Shown piece after piece: positions 38,520 to 47,302 of a stretch of 64,000 bases of DNA. The stretch is taken from contig NZ_CP013342.1 in the NCBI RefSeq assembly GCF_001610975.1, positions 62,001 to 126,000 of the forward strand, written 5' to 3'. Both the position numbers and the translations under genes were made by a program. This DNA is from Sphingopyxis terrae subsp. terrae NBRC 15098 (GTDB lineage: Bacteria > Pseudomonadota > Alphaproteobacteria > Sphingomonadales > Sphingomonadaceae). The notes below the pieces were generated by a model that saw nothing but the letters and a program-made list of their open reading frames with translations, had not been told where the DNA came from and did no database searches. Each line of letters opens with the position of its first letter. Position 1 is the stretch's first letter.

Positions 38520-40403
38520 ATGAGCGACGCCTACCGGCAGGCCTGGACCGACAGCATCACCGACCGCGACGCCTTTTGGGGCGCCGCCGCGCGGGCGATC
38601 GACTGGGTGACGCCGCCGCAGCGCATCCATGATGCCGATGCGGGCTGGTTTGCCGGAGGCACCCTCAACACCGCCGCCAATTGCCTCGACCGCCATGTCG
38701 CGGCGGGGCGCGGCGATGCGCCGGCGCTCGTCTATGACAGTCCGGTCACCGGGCAGGTGCGCCGGTTCACCTATGCGCAATTGCTCGAAGAAAGCGGCCG
38801 CGTCGCGGCGATGCTCAAGCGGCTGGGCGTCGGCAAGGGCGACCGCGTCGTCATCTACATGCCGATGATCCCCGAAACGGTGTTTGCGATGCTCGCCTGC
38901 GCCCGCATCGGCGCGATCCACTCGGTCGTTTTCGGCGGTTTTGCCGCGCTCGAACTTGCCAAGCGCATCGACGATGCCGCCCCGCGCCTGATCCTGACAG
39001 CCTCGTGCGGGATCGAGGGGGGCCGTCTGATCGCCTACAAGCCGATGGTCGATGAGGCCCTCGCGATTGCCAATCACCAGGTCAAGCATGTCGTGCTCGT
39101 CCAGCGCGATGCGCTTGCCGCCGATCTCCAGCCGCCGCGCGATATCGACTGGATGACGCTGCGCAGCGAATGTGCCGGCGATCCGATACCCGAACCCACG
39201 GTCATGGCGGCAAACGATCCGCTTTATATCCTTTATACGTCGGGGACGACGGGCACGCCCAAGGGGGTGGTGCGCGAACATGGCGGACATGCCGTTGCGC
39301 TCGCCTGGTCGATGGCGAATATCTATGGCATCGGAGCAGGCGATTGTTTCTGGGCGGCATCCGACGTCGGCTGGGTCGTCGGCCACAGCTATATCGTTTA
39401 CGCCCCGCTCCTCGTCGGTGCGACGACGATCCTGTTCGAAGGCAAGCCCGTCGGCACCCCCGATCCTGGCACCTTCTGGCGCACGATCGTCCGGCACGGG
39501 GTCAAGACCTTCTTCACCGCGCCGACCGCGATCCGCGCGATCCGCAAGGAAGACCCCGACGCCGGCTTTCTGGCCGACATCGGAACCGGCGATCTCGAAG
39601 CCGTCTTCCTCGCCGGCGAACGCGCCGATCCCGACACCATCGCCTGGCTGGAGGAAAAGACCGGCCTGCCGGTGATCGACCATTGGTGGCAGACCGAGCT
39701 CGGCTGGCCCGCGATCGCCAGTTGCTTCGCGCTCGGCGACCTGCGCCGCAAGCGCGGGAGCGCCGGCTTTCCGGTACCGGGCTATGAATTCGTCGTGCTC
39801 GGCGAGGACGGCCAGCCGGTCCCTGACGGGCAGAGCGGATCGATCACGATCAAGGCTCCCCTTGCCCCCGGCGCCTTTCGCACCCTGTGGAACAATCCGG
39901 CGGGCTTTGCGCGCAACTTCGAAAGCTTCCCCGGCTATTATGAGACGGGGGATGCGGGCCATTTCGATGCCGACGGTTTCCTCCACATCATGGGCCGCAC
40001 CGACGATATCATCAATGTCGCGGGCCACCGCCTATCGACAGGTCAGATGGAACAGATCGTCGCGCAGCAGGACGGCATCGCCGAATGCGCGGTCATCGGC
40101 GCCGACGATGCGATCAAGGGGATGATCCCCGTCGCTTTCGTTGTGCCGCGTGCCGGCGCCGCCGATCCCGATACGCTGGTGCGTACCGTCATCGCCGCGG
40201 TGCGCGCCGAATTGGGCGCGGTCGCGGCGCTCAAGACCGCCTATGTCGTGCCGCAGCTTCCCAAGACCCGGTCGGGAAAGATCCTGCGCAACCTGCTGCG
40301 CAGCATCGTCAACGGCCAGCATGTCGAATGCCCGCCGACGATCGAGGATCCGGGGGTGCCCACGATCATCCGCGCAGCGGTCGCGGCGCGGTCAGCGCTC
40401 TGA
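38520..40403 (+). CDS. prpE: Propionyl-CoA synthetase (acetyl-CoA synthetase-like)
   Basis: This 627-residue AMP-forming acyl-CoA synthetase has the P-loop YTSGTTGTPKG, the GGHAVALAWSM segment and the C-terminal [11 protein letters not shown] loop with the acetylatable Lys near residue 587. Length and the DRDAFWGAAARAIDW N-terminus match PrpE better than Acs. The ATG at 38520 follows the ribosome site aaaggacg. It follows the GNAT gene by 10 bp. No prpB/C/D genes are in the window. Confidence 0.92.
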   Translation: MSDAYRQAWTDSITDRDAFWGAAARAIDWVTPPQRIHDADAGWFAGGTLNTAANCLDRHVAAGRGDAPALVYDSPVTGQVRRFTYAQLLEESGRVAAMLKRLGVGKGDRVVIYMPMIPETVFAMLACARIGAIHSVVFGGFAALELAKRIDDAAPRLILTASCGIEGGRLIAYKPMVDEALAIANHQVKHVVLVQRDALAADLQPPRDIDWMTLRSECAGDPIPEPTVMAANDPLYILYTSGTTGTPKGVVREHGGHAVALAWSMANIYGIGAGDCFWAASDVGWVVGHSYIVYAPLLVGATTILFEGKPVGTPDPGTFWRTIVRHGVKTFFTAPTAIRAIRKEDPDAGFLADIGTGDLEAVFLAGERADPDTIAWLEEKTGLPVIDHWWQTELGWPAIASCFALGDLRRKRGSAGFPVPGYEFVVLGEDGQPVPDGQSGSITIKAPLAPGAFRTLWNNPAGFARNFESFPGYYETGDAGHFDADGFLHIMGRTDDIINVAGHRLSTGQMEQIVAQQDGIAECAVIGADDAIKGMIPVAFVVPRAGAADPDTLVRTVIAAVRAELGAVAALKTAYVVPQLPKTRSGKILRNLLRSIVNGQHVECPPTIEDPGVPTIIRAAVAARSAL

Positions 40404-40568
40404 CATTGGTAGAAGGCCGTTTCGTTTGGCGCTGATACGGCGGCCGGGCAGAAATGGCCGCTATCATCGTCTCGCATCACCCCCCAAGGCGCACGAAATC
40501 CCGGGAAACAGTTTCTTCGCAAGGACGCTTGTCTTCGCCCCGGCACGCTGATAGAGGCGCCCATCGTT

Positions 40569-40644
40569 GCCGCTTTAGCTCAGTTGGTAGAGCACATCAT
40601 TCGTAATGATGGGGTCACAGGTTCGAGTCCTGTAAGCGGCACCA
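40569..40644 (+). tRNA. tRNA-Thr (anticodon CGT)
   Basis: The acceptor stem gccgctt pairs with aagcggc and the CCA end is encoded. The D-arm, anticodon arm with CGT at 40602-40604 and T-arm with ggttcgagtcc are all intact; length is 76 nt. It sits about 1 kb before the accessory region, so it is a possible integration site, although I found no second copy of its 3' end in the window. Confidence 0.97.
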
Positions 40645-40845
40645 CTCTCCTCCCAAGGCAAACCCGACACGTGCGGCCGAAGGGTCTTTGCGTGGGTGCT
40701 TGATTGGGTCCTGTTTAGGACGATTTCAGCAGCATCGCGCTAGAGCTGGCCACATACCCTTTGAGTCTGGCAACCAAGTCCGAGACACGCTGGAAGATGG
40801 AGCCCCCGGGGCTCTCTTTCTGTGAGCTCGGTGATGGAGGTTGTC

Positions 40846-41676
40846 TTAATTTCCTAACCAATCCGCTGCGAGCTCGCCCCGGTGCCCTTCCGGCGCCAGC
40901 GCGGCGCAGAGGGCTTCGAGCAGCGGGGGCAACGCCTGCGTGAATGCATATGGCGGGTTGATGATGAAAAGGCCCGCGCCGTTGTAGATGCCCGGCTGAT
41001 CGGCATCGTACAGCCAATGCTCGACCCACAGGAATTTCGGGATGCCCAGCCGCCTCAGCTGCTGCTTCCATCGCACGTGCGCCGCGCGGTCTTTCAGCGG
41101 ATACCAGATCACGGTTACGCCGTGCGCCCATTTGCGGTGAGCGGCAGCAAGAGTGGCTGCGATACGGGCGCGCTCATCCGTCTGCTCATAGGGCGGATCG
41201 ACCACCACCACACCGCGTGACGTTCGGGTCGGCAGCATTGCGAGCCACAACTCATAGGCGTCGCGCTCATGCACGGCCGCGGATGTGCCGCGCATCGCGC
41301 TGCGCAGGGCCGCGGCGTCTTCGGCATGCTTTTCGTTGAGGATTAGAAAATCCTGGGGCCGCAACAGCTGCTCCAGAATGCGCGGCGAGCCGGGGTAGAG
41401 GTGCGGCTCACCCCCGGCATTCACGGCCTGTACCGCGGCGCGGTAATCGTCGAGCAAGGAGTTCGCGTCGGCAAAGGCCCGCAGCACACCCTGCGCAGCC
41501 TCCCTGGTGCGCTGCGCCTGATCGCCCTTGAGATCGTACAGCCCGCATCCGGAATGGGTGTCGATCAGGGTCAGCGCGCCGGGCTTTTGCTGCAAGGCCC
41601 GCACGAGAGCGATCAGCAGGCAATGCTTCACGACATCGGCGCTGTTGCCGGCATGGAAGGAATGACGATAATTCAT
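40846..41676 (-). CDS. rlmJ: 23S rRNA (adenine(2030)-N6)-methyltransferase RlmJ
   Basis: RlmJ methylates A2030 of 23S rRNA. This 276-residue protein begins MNYRHSFHAGNSADVVKH, the characteristic family start, and has the motif IV of N6-adenine methyltransferases (DPPYEQ near residue 165) and the TLIDTHSGCGLYDL cofactor region. The length is normal. It is the last gene before the accessory region. Confidence 0.95.
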   Translation of the reverse strand: MNYRHSFHAGNSADVVKHCLLIALVRALQQKPGALTLIDTHSGCGLYDLKGDQAQRTREAAQGVLRAFADANSLLDDYRAAVQAVNAGGEPHLYPGSPRILEQLLRPQDFLILNEKHAEDAAALRSAMRGTSAAVHERDAYELWLAMLPTRTSRGVVVVDPPYEQTDERARIAATLAAAHRKWAHGVTVIWYPLKDRAAHVRWKQQLRRLGIPKFLWVEHWLYDADQPGIYNGAGLFIINPPYAFTQALPPLLEALCAALAPEGHRGELAADWLGN

Positions 41677-41969
41677 CAGAATTCAGAGCTCATCGATCTG
41701 TCTTTGCATGAAGTTCTGCGCGCGGCGGCCGACCGCGAAACGAGTGACGCAATCGATATGGGCCCCATATAACGTCGGACGGAAAGCATCAAAGCGCTTC
41801 TGGGCAGGATCTCAAGCCCGCACCGGCGCAAATGGTCCTTGCTGTCGGGTACTGTTACCGCCGACACGCGGGAAACAGCAAATGGCACAAAATTTAGCGT
41901 CATACTCACGCATAGCGCATTCCATCGCCACACAGACGGGTGAGAAAAACGATGGTTTTGCAGTTACTT

Positions 41970-42071
41970 CTAGCCGAGCCTGTCCGTAACGCAGTCATCG
42001 CAGATTGCGAGGCCTTCGAGGCGCTGGATCAGCGCCTCGATCTGGCCGGCTATTGTCGATCGGCGTGGCAA
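41970..42071 (-). pseudogene. Fragment of a CDDC-type small helix-turn-helix protein
   Basis: Reading the minus strand from a TTG at 42071 gives 33 codons ending at TAG: an amphipathic helix (IAGQIEALIQRLEG) followed by CDDCVTDRLG. I know this start from small bacterial DNA-binding-like proteins that continue with a second Cys pair, and here it stops after about half of the usual length. It directly follows the nucleotidyltransferase-HEPN stop codon. It contains a perfect 11-bp inverted repeat (42016-42026, 42030-42040). The rest of 41677-42074 shows nothing gene-like. Confidence 0.35.
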
Positions 42072-42074
42072 GGA

Positions 42075-43004
42075 TCAGCCGGCCTTCGTCATTGCGGTCT
42101 CGAGCGCAGCAAGCCGCTCCGAACAAACGGCATGAACCGCGCGGCCCAATTCTTCGACGCGTTCACCGAGCCAGCGCAGTTCTTCCTCGGTGATGCGATA
42201 ATGCTTGCTGTAGCGGGCCTTCACATAGGCTTCCTTGAGTTTTTCGAAGCGAGAACGGTCGACTTTCATTTCGCGCGGCCAGGCATCGACCAAACGCATG
42301 TCGATGCGCTCGGCCTGGGTACGCAGGAACCCGAGGTTGTGAACGTGCGGCGAGTAGAAAGTGCAGACCAGAAGGACGCAGTGGTATAACCGCTCCGTGG
42401 CTTGATGGAGCGAAAACGCGGCCTCTTTTAGCCGCCCCTTGCCAAGATAAAACTTCGTTCCTTCCATCAGCGCGGCAGCACTAGGATACCATTCCTCAAA
42501 ATACTCCTGCGCCATGGCCAGCGCCTGCTCGGGCGTCTTGGGCTTCGGCGTGTGGAGTGGCTTGTCGTCACTCTCGTAGAGCGCGATCCCGTCGCGGGCG
42601 ACGTCCATGAAGAAATACCGCCCGTGCGCGAGCCCGTCGTTCACTTCCTGCAGGGTGTGGACGATGAAGTTCACTGGCGTTTTGAGGGTCTGGTCGATCA
42701 AAAGCTCCCGGGCGAACCGGTCGTCGAGCTTGGACCAGACATCGACCTTGTCGATGAGCCGCTTGTCGCTGACGATTATGAGCAGGTCGAAGTCCGAGCG
42801 ATAGCCCTTGGCGGTGTGCGGCTCATCGACCCAGCCGCCGCGCGCATAGCTGCCGTAGAGGATGATCTTGTCGATGCGCCCCTTCTTCTTCCAGCTCATC
42901 GTCGCGAGCGCGATGCTGTCGGCAAATTCCTCGAAGATGATCGCCTTCACGCGCTCGAGTTCGCGCTGCTTGGCGGCCGGAAGATGATCAAGGTCGGTAC
43001 GCAT
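42075..43004 (-). CDS. Nucleotidyltransferase - HEPN fusion protein
   Basis: From the ATG at 43004 (309 residues), residues about 35-130 are a minimal nucleotidyltransferase (MNT) domain with LYGSYARGG and the two catalytic aspartates in SDFDLL (71, 73). Residues about 170-300 are a HEPN domain with the helix AAFSLHQATERLYH. MNT and HEPN usually form a two-gene toxin-antitoxin pair, in which the MNT AMPylates the HEPN RNase; here they are one chain. Such fusions are known in proteobacteria, and some may be housekeeping adaptors. No partner gene is adjacent. Confidence 0.88.
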   Translation of the reverse strand: MRTDLDHLPAAKQRELERVKAIIFEEFADSIALATMSWKKKGRIDKIILYGSYARGGWVDEPHTAKGYRSDFDLLIIVSDKRLIDKVDVWSKLDDRFARELLIDQTLKTPVNFIVHTLQEVNDGLAHGRYFFMDVARDGIALYESDDKPLHTPKPKTPEQALAMAQEYFEEWYPSAAALMEGTKFYLGKGRLKEAAFSLHQATERLYHCVLLVCTFYSPHVHNLGFLRTQAERIDMRLVDAWPREMKVDRSRFEKLKEAYVKARYSKHYRITEEELRWLGERVEELGRAVHAVCSERLAALETAMTKAG

Positions 43005-43067
43005 GATGATTATCACCCTGTAATCGCGCGGGCCGGATGGCAAGCGCCATCCGGCCCGCGCGCCTTC

Positions 43068-43250
43068 CTAGAGCCGGAAACGCCACCACCATGGATCCTT
43101 TTCGTCCATGGCGATCATGAGGACGCGAAGCGCACCCGCAAAATGCCATTCGACATCGGCGACCGTGATGCCGAACCGGGCGGCGATTTCGGGATAGCCG
43201 AGCTCCTCGACACGGATTGCGAGGAAGACCTTGCGGTCCATCTCCTCCAT
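43068..43250 (-). CDS. Sigma-region-4-like helix-turn-helix small protein
   Basis: A 60-residue frame starting MEEMDRKVFLAIRVEELGYPE and continuing into a helix-turn-helix (IAARFGITVADVEWHF), ending in PWWWRFRL. It resembles free-standing sigma-70 region 4 proteins seen on mobile elements of sphingomonads. The in-frame sequence upstream remains open and similar in style for about 35 codons without a normal start codon, so the real start is uncertain or the 5' end is damaged. Confidence 0.6.
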   Translation of the reverse strand: MEEMDRKVFLAIRVEELGYPEIAARFGITVADVEWHFAGALRVLMIAMDEKDPWWWRFRL

Positions 43251-43416
43251 CCGATCGACGGCGCGCTCGGCGCGCCACAGGCGAAGCCGGTCTTCGCGGG
43301 AATCCCGGGGCGGTTCAAGGTGACCCCAATGACCGCGCGAACCCGGCCCAAATATTCGCTCTTAAGCGAAGCCGCGGACTATGTGGACGCGGGTGCTCGC
43401 AAAAGGGCTTCGGCGC

Positions 43417-44157
43417 TCAAAGCCCAAAGTCGGAGGGACGAAACCTAAACCGATCTTCCGACGGAAAAGCGCGAAGAGCGATCAACTCGCCTTGCTCATA
43501 GCGAATATGCCAAGTTTGGGCATTGCGGGGCGCTGGATCACGAAAGACCGATGGATCCAGCAGGGCCACGTTCGCGCGATGCTGAGGATCTCTAACGGAC
43601 ACATAGCGAATAGCCTGCGCGTCAATCTCTCGCGCTTCAGACGCAAATTGCTGGCAAGCGGAATAGTCGTCCCGCGCCATCCACTGCGACGCGCCCGCAA
43701 CAAATGGATCTGCGCACAAGTCGAGCAACCGATCCATCGCAACCGAGACATTGATTGCCGAGTGTTCAACGGTCGTGCTCGGCGGCTGGAATCCAGGCGA
43801 CCGGGAGTAGAAGCGCAGCCGCCAATAGGCTGTCTCGGCGATCGCAGCACCAATGGACTCTGCGGCGTAGAAAATGCCGGGCTTCTCGCCGGCGCGGCGA
43901 AATCTTGAGCTACTCTTGTGACCGTAGCGAAACGGCGTCGCGAGCAGGTAGTGAAGGTGTCTCGCCTTCACCGGCAAGGTCGGCTTCACTTCTTCCACGA
44001 GCTGTTCGAGCAACGCTTGATCGTCGGAGCCAGCAGCCAGGCGGTTAGTCGAAATCCGATGTTGCGCCTCGACGATCCGCCACAGCTTTCCACTGTAGGA
44101 GCGAAAATGCTCTGGCTTCGGCGTTCGCTCAAACGCGGGCGCGGTAATCATCGACAT
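43417..44157 (-). CDS. RES-domain toxin (NAD+-degrading type)
   Basis: From the ATG at 44157 the product is 246 residues. The RES core shows R87 (RFRR), Y97 (GIFYAAES) and E108 (AAIAETAYW), with the spacing of the NAD+ phosphorylase/glycohydrolase toxins (Res, MbcT), which deplete NAD+ in the cell. The gene overlaps the end of the upstream antitoxin by 29 bp, so translation is coupled. The N-terminal 65 residues extend beyond the minimal RES domain, as in larger members of the family. Confidence 0.88.
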   Translation of the reverse strand: MSMITAPAFERTPKPEHFRSYSGKLWRIVEAQHRISTNRLAAGSDDQALLEQLVEEVKPTLPVKARHLHYLLATPFRYGHKSSSRFRRAGEKPGIFYAAESIGAAIAETAYWRLRFYSRSPGFQPPSTTVEHSAINVSVAMDRLLDLCADPFVAGASQWMARDDYSACQQFASEAREIDAQAIRYVSVRDPQHRANVALLDPSVFRDPAPRNAQTWHIRYEQGELIALRAFPSEDRFRFRPSDFGL

Positions 44158-44503
44158 AGTCGGCCACGTCATTCAGACCGCGGATGGAGCGGATCAGATC
44201 GATCGGTCTGCCGCCAAGATCCAAGTTTTCCGACTTCAACCAAGACGTCGACGCCGCATCGTCGCTTCCCATGAGCGCATCGAGGCTGCGAAAAAGCCGG
44301 ACGAGATACTGCCCAAGTTCGAAGGCCTTCTCGGCTCGCTGAAGTTGATAACTGCCGGAACGAAGCCGCGAGGCCGTTGCCGCGGAAATACCGACCACTG
44401 AGCCCAACTGCTCGTTCGTCAGCTTCCAGCACGTCGCCACACGCGCTACCGCTTCCGAGAGAACTCGTCCCTGATCCGCTTGGGAGGCTGGCCGCGTCGC
44501 CAT
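44129..44503 (-). CDS. Xre/ParS (MbcA-type) antitoxin of the RES toxin
   Basis: This 124-residue protein has an N-terminal helix-turn-helix (LTNEQLGSVVGISAATASRLR) and a C-terminal DUF2384/ParS toxin-binding domain (FELGQYLVRLFRSLDALMG ... SWLKSENLDLGGRPIDLI, in parts). It would both block the RES active site and repress the operon. Gene order antitoxin-toxin is the standard one. The 247 bp upstream to the HNH gene contain no clear gene. Confidence 0.88.
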   Translation of the reverse strand: MATRPASQADQGRVLSEAVARVATCWKLTNEQLGSVVGISAATASRLRSGSYQLQRAEKAFELGQYLVRLFRSLDALMGSDDAASTSWLKSENLDLGGRPIDLIRSIRGLNDVADYVDDYRARV

Positions 44504-44750
44504 TACATTCTCCAGAATGAAATTCTACATTTCCATTCATAAGAATAAACTTCGGATTTTGCAAGCGGGCGCGTTTCATTTGCCGGTTAGGGACGAGATT
44601 TGGGCTTCATCAGACGCGCAAGGCGTCGAGATAATCGCTCCACCCTTGACGCATTGCTACCCGTTCATCCCAATAGCGCCCTCGGATAGGCGACACTGAA
44701 TCACGTTCCTTAGGAGTTCGGAGCCGCTGCGGCGCCTGATGCAGGTTTTG

Positions 44751-45647
44751 TCAGTGCTTGAAGCAATGCTCTCGATGCCAGGCTAGGAAGGCCGGATGCG
44801 GGCGCTCTAGCGGTCGCTGTGGTGGGATGGCGAAGCCGGTCCTGTTGATCAGAGAGCGGATGCTGTCGGGGTTGTTTGCCTGCCGGCTGACGAGAATCTC
44901 AAGGTCGTCATTCAATCCGATCAGGCCCCTATCGAACATCCAGTGGACGGTTCCTGAAAGGGCAATCCCATTGGTCACGATGTCCGGCCCGCCACGATCC
45001 ACGGGCCGGATATGGGCGGCCTCGACCTCAGCGCGGCCGCCGCCATTGATCAGCTTCAGCCCGGTTACCGCGCAGCGGGCATCATAGGCCTCGACAACAC
45101 GACGGCGGAACAGGCGGTCACGGACCAGTCGTGAACCGAGATTTGCCACGCGGTCGCGTTCGATCTCGAACTGGAACGGTGAGCGCTCCTCGCGCAGCAG
45201 GTTCTCGGGCGTCTCATCGATCCTCGGCAGGAAGCTGTCATCTTCCGCGAGGCCAAGGTCGATGATGCGGTTGAAGTCCTCGATGGATAGGCGCCGAACT
45301 GCGGATTGGGCGCGACCCGAAATCTTGCCCTGCTCGTTGAGAACTCCGCGTTCGACTAGCCCCAGGGGACCGTTGAACGGGACCGGGTTGGGGAAGTCCA
45401 GGTAGGTCCCGGGTTCGATCAGGGCGAGATACATGTCCTTGGCGGTCGGGTCCGGCACGACATGAGCTACTTTGGCCACCGCGAAATATCCGCGCGTGTC
45501 GCGGATCTTGCTTGGCTCGTAGTAGACGATCCAATCGCCAATGCAGGCGCTGACGCGGGTCAGGTATTGGCGCGGGAACTGATACTGCTCCGCCGGGCTG
45601 TCGTCGTAGATCGAGTCGGAGCGATGAACGAAGATGCCTTTGGTCAT
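44751..45647 (-). CDS. HNH endonuclease coupled to hipBA
   Basis: This 298-residue protein has two parts. Residues about 1-130 form a beta-rich domain (GDWIVYYEPSKIRDTRGYFAVAKV as a pattern) reminiscent of PUA/EVE-like modified-base readers; this is a weak resemblance. Residues about 185-270 are an HNH_2 nuclease: CAVTGLKL, EAAHIRPVDRGGPD, NGIALSGTVHWMFD provide the His, Asn and His of the metal site. The ATG overlaps the hipA stop by four bases, so it is the third gene of the hipB-hipA operon. The architecture suggests restriction of modified or foreign DNA. Confidence 0.85.
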   Translation of the reverse strand: MTKGIFVHRSDSIYDDSPAEQYQFPRQYLTRVSACIGDWIVYYEPSKIRDTRGYFAVAKVAHVVPDPTAKDMYLALIEPGTYLDFPNPVPFNGPLGLVERGVLNEQGKISGRAQSAVRRLSIEDFNRIIDLGLAEDDSFLPRIDETPENLLREERSPFQFEIERDRVANLGSRLVRDRLFRRRVVEAYDARCAVTGLKLINGGGRAEVEAAHIRPVDRGGPDIVTNGIALSGTVHWMFDRGLIGLNDDLEILVSRQANNPDSIRSLINRTGFAIPPQRPLERPHPAFLAWHREHCFKH

Positions 45648-46978
45648 GACGCTCCCGCTTCCCTGTCAGCAGAATAGGCGCTTGCGCCTATCGTCGGCAC
45701 GTCGTCCGTAGGCACTTCAGCGGTGTCGGGCAGGCCTTCCTTTTCGGCGTGTCCCCTGACTTCTGTTGCCCGCTCCTCGATCTCTTTTGCGAAGACCTCC
45801 AGCATCGACGAACCTGCTGGCATAGATGCCACCTCCTCGACCGCTGCGGGCAATTCGCGCAGCAACCGTGCCGTCACCTGCTCCACCCTCTGCACCGTTC
45901 CCCGCGCTGCCAGGCCTGCGGCGTCGGCCATGCGCCGCCAGTGGCGACCGTAGATGTGGCGGCCGCGGCGCTGCTCGCCGATCGCTTGGGCGTGGTTCTG
46001 GGTGATGTTGGTCCAGGCGAGGCCCGACATCAGGTCGTAGAGCGGAGCAAGCTGCGGGGCACCTGGGCCGAGCAGGATCGAGTAGTTCTTTGCGTGTGAG
46101 TCCACGTTGCCGATGGCGATATTGAAGATCACGGCGTCCAGCAGCCGGGTGATGTCGCGCGCCGTCATATGCTCGCGGACAACCGCGAACATGTCGGCGA
46201 TCGAGGGGCCGCGCATTCCGGTGCCGTTGAATTCATACTTGGCGGCAGGCGGGCTGCCGAGTGCCTGACAGAAATCCTCCTGATGCAGGCGGCGGACATT
46301 GTTGCCAGTACCCGTCCGGTCATAGCGCTCGACCAGCAGGTAGCTGCGTTCCCCTGCAACGCCCGTTGTCACCGGCGCGACATTGAGGCCGATGCGGCGG
46401 GCGAGAAGCATGCATAGCGCTTCATTGTGGACGCTGCCGGGTAGGCGTGGATTGTCGGGCTTTAGGATATGGGTGGATGGCGCGCCGTTGATCGGCACCG
46501 CAATCTGGCCGTCGATGACAGCCACCGGCAGCTTTTCCTGCGCGCCGGCGAGGCTCATCGAGACGCCGTCCTCGCCGACCAGGAATGGCCGCGCTGGCAG
46601 TTCCTCGATGATCCGTTCCAGTGCACCGGTATCCGGGATCGGGCGATAGCCGGGCTCGCCGCGCGGCCGCTGCGGAGCGATGCTGAGCGCGCCTGCCAGA
46701 TCGTTGCCGGTCTGTGCGATCAGGCCGAGCGCGTCCTCCGGTGCAGCGCCTAGCGCGCGCGTCATGGCGCGCAACGGTTCGCCCTCCGGCAGGAGGTTCA
46801 TCAGCCAGGGAAGAACTTGGCCCCCCTCATAGGGCTCTGGCCGGATCGGCATGGCCAGCGAGACAGGGAAGCTGTCAGCGGATGAACCCCAGGCATCCGC
46901 ATAGGCAAGGCGGGTTGTCTGCGCATCGGCGCTGATCGTGGCGACCAGGCGGTCTTCATAGTGAACCGGAAGGTCCAC
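45644..46978 (-). CDS. hipA: HipA-family serine/threonine kinase toxin
   Basis: HipA kinases phosphorylate glutamyl-tRNA synthetase or other targets and stop translation. This 444-residue protein has the autophosphorylation loop MSLAGAQEKL (S142), nucleotide-binding K173 (HILKPD), LHQEDFCQALG, the catalytic NVDSHAKN (D293) and the metal-binding YDLMS (D315). All key residues are present, so it looks active. A tail of about 60 residues follows the kinase fold. It starts two bases after the hipB stop and overlaps the HNH gene. Confidence 0.92.
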   Translation of the reverse strand: MDLPVHYEDRLVATISADAQTTRLAYADAWGSSADSFPVSLAMPIRPEPYEGGQVLPWLMNLLPEGEPLRAMTRALGAAPEDALGLIAQTGNDLAGALSIAPQRPRGEPGYRPIPDTGALERIIEELPARPFLVGEDGVSMSLAGAQEKLPVAVIDGQIAVPINGAPSTHILKPDNPRLPGSVHNEALCMLLARRIGLNVAPVTTGVAGERSYLLVERYDRTGTGNNVRRLHQEDFCQALGSPPAAKYEFNGTGMRGPSIADMFAVVREHMTARDITRLLDAVIFNIAIGNVDSHAKNYSILLGPGAPQLAPLYDLMSGLAWTNITQNHAQAIGEQRRGRHIYGRHWRRMADAAGLAARGTVQRVEQVTARLLRELPAAVEEVASMPAGSSMLEVFAKEIEERATEVRGHAEKEGLPDTAEVPTDDVPTIGASAYSADREAGAS

Positions 46979-46980
46979 CG

Positions 46981-47196
46981 TCAGGCCTGCGAAATGCCGG
47001 TTGCGGTGAGCCGCAAGCCGACAGCCTTTGCGGCGGCGAGTGCCTTCCCGAGTTGGGCGGTGGGCTTGCCTGCTTCCAGATCGACGATGAAGCGCTCGCC
47101 GCTGTTGATGGTGAGCGCCAGCTCCCGCTGGGTAAGGCCAAGGGCCTTGCGGGCCGAGGCGACGGCTGCGCCGAATTGGGTTGCGTTGTCAATCAT
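46981..47196 (-). CDS. hipB: HipB-type Xre antitoxin and repressor
   Basis: From the ATG at 47196 the protein has 71 residues with a helix-turn-helix (LTQRELALTINSGERFIVDLEAG, as a pattern), the family layout. A TTG at 47244 would add 16 residues but would put an operator inside the reading frame. It lies directly upstream of hipA. Three palindromes upstream (see next entries) are the natural operators of this repressor. Confidence 0.88.
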   Translation of the reverse strand: MIDNATQFGAAVASARKALGLTQRELALTINSGERFIVDLEAGKPTAQLGKALAAAKAVGLRLTATGISQA

Positions 47197-47202
47197 GTCA
47201 TT

Positions 47203-47218
47203 CTTACCGAGCGGGAAG
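47203..47218. promoter_or_regulatory. HipB operator-like palindrome O1
   Basis: cttaccgagcgggaag, an imperfect 16-bp palindrome of the cttcccgnncgggaag type, 7 bp upstream of the hipB start. The start coordinates of the three sites are 47203, 47253 and 47303. Binding by HipB is inferred from position and symmetry. Confidence 0.65.
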
Positions 47219-47250
47219 TTGCCATAAGTGTCGTAGAGATTCAAGAGAAT

Positions 47251-47270
47251 TTCTTCCCGAACGGGAAGAA
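47251..47270. promoter_or_regulatory. HipB operator-like palindrome O2
   Basis: ttcttcccg-aa-cgggaagaa is a perfect 20-bp palindrome, the strongest of the three. On the minus strand a TAATAT sequence (47285-47280) that could be the -10 box of the hipB promoter lies between this site and O3. Confidence 0.75.
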
Positions 47271-47302
47271 TTCGCTTTGATATTAAGGCTTACCCGGAAA
47301 TT

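Noticed and set aside
40569-40644. Direct repeat of the tRNA-Thr 3' end as island border
   Set aside because: No second copy of the T-arm/acceptor sequence was found to the right in this window, so an att site is not claimed as a feature.
40700-40845. Short minus-strand tail (SDLVARLKGYVASSS) beyond rlmJ, resembling the end of an IS630-type transposase
   Set aside because: The similarity is too short and the frame runs through rlmJ out of phase; no inverted repeats or other transposase parts are seen.
44517-44699. 60-codon frame in the gap between the Xre antitoxin and the HNH gene
   Set aside because: No ribosome site, domain or codon preference; probably chance in lower-GC DNA.
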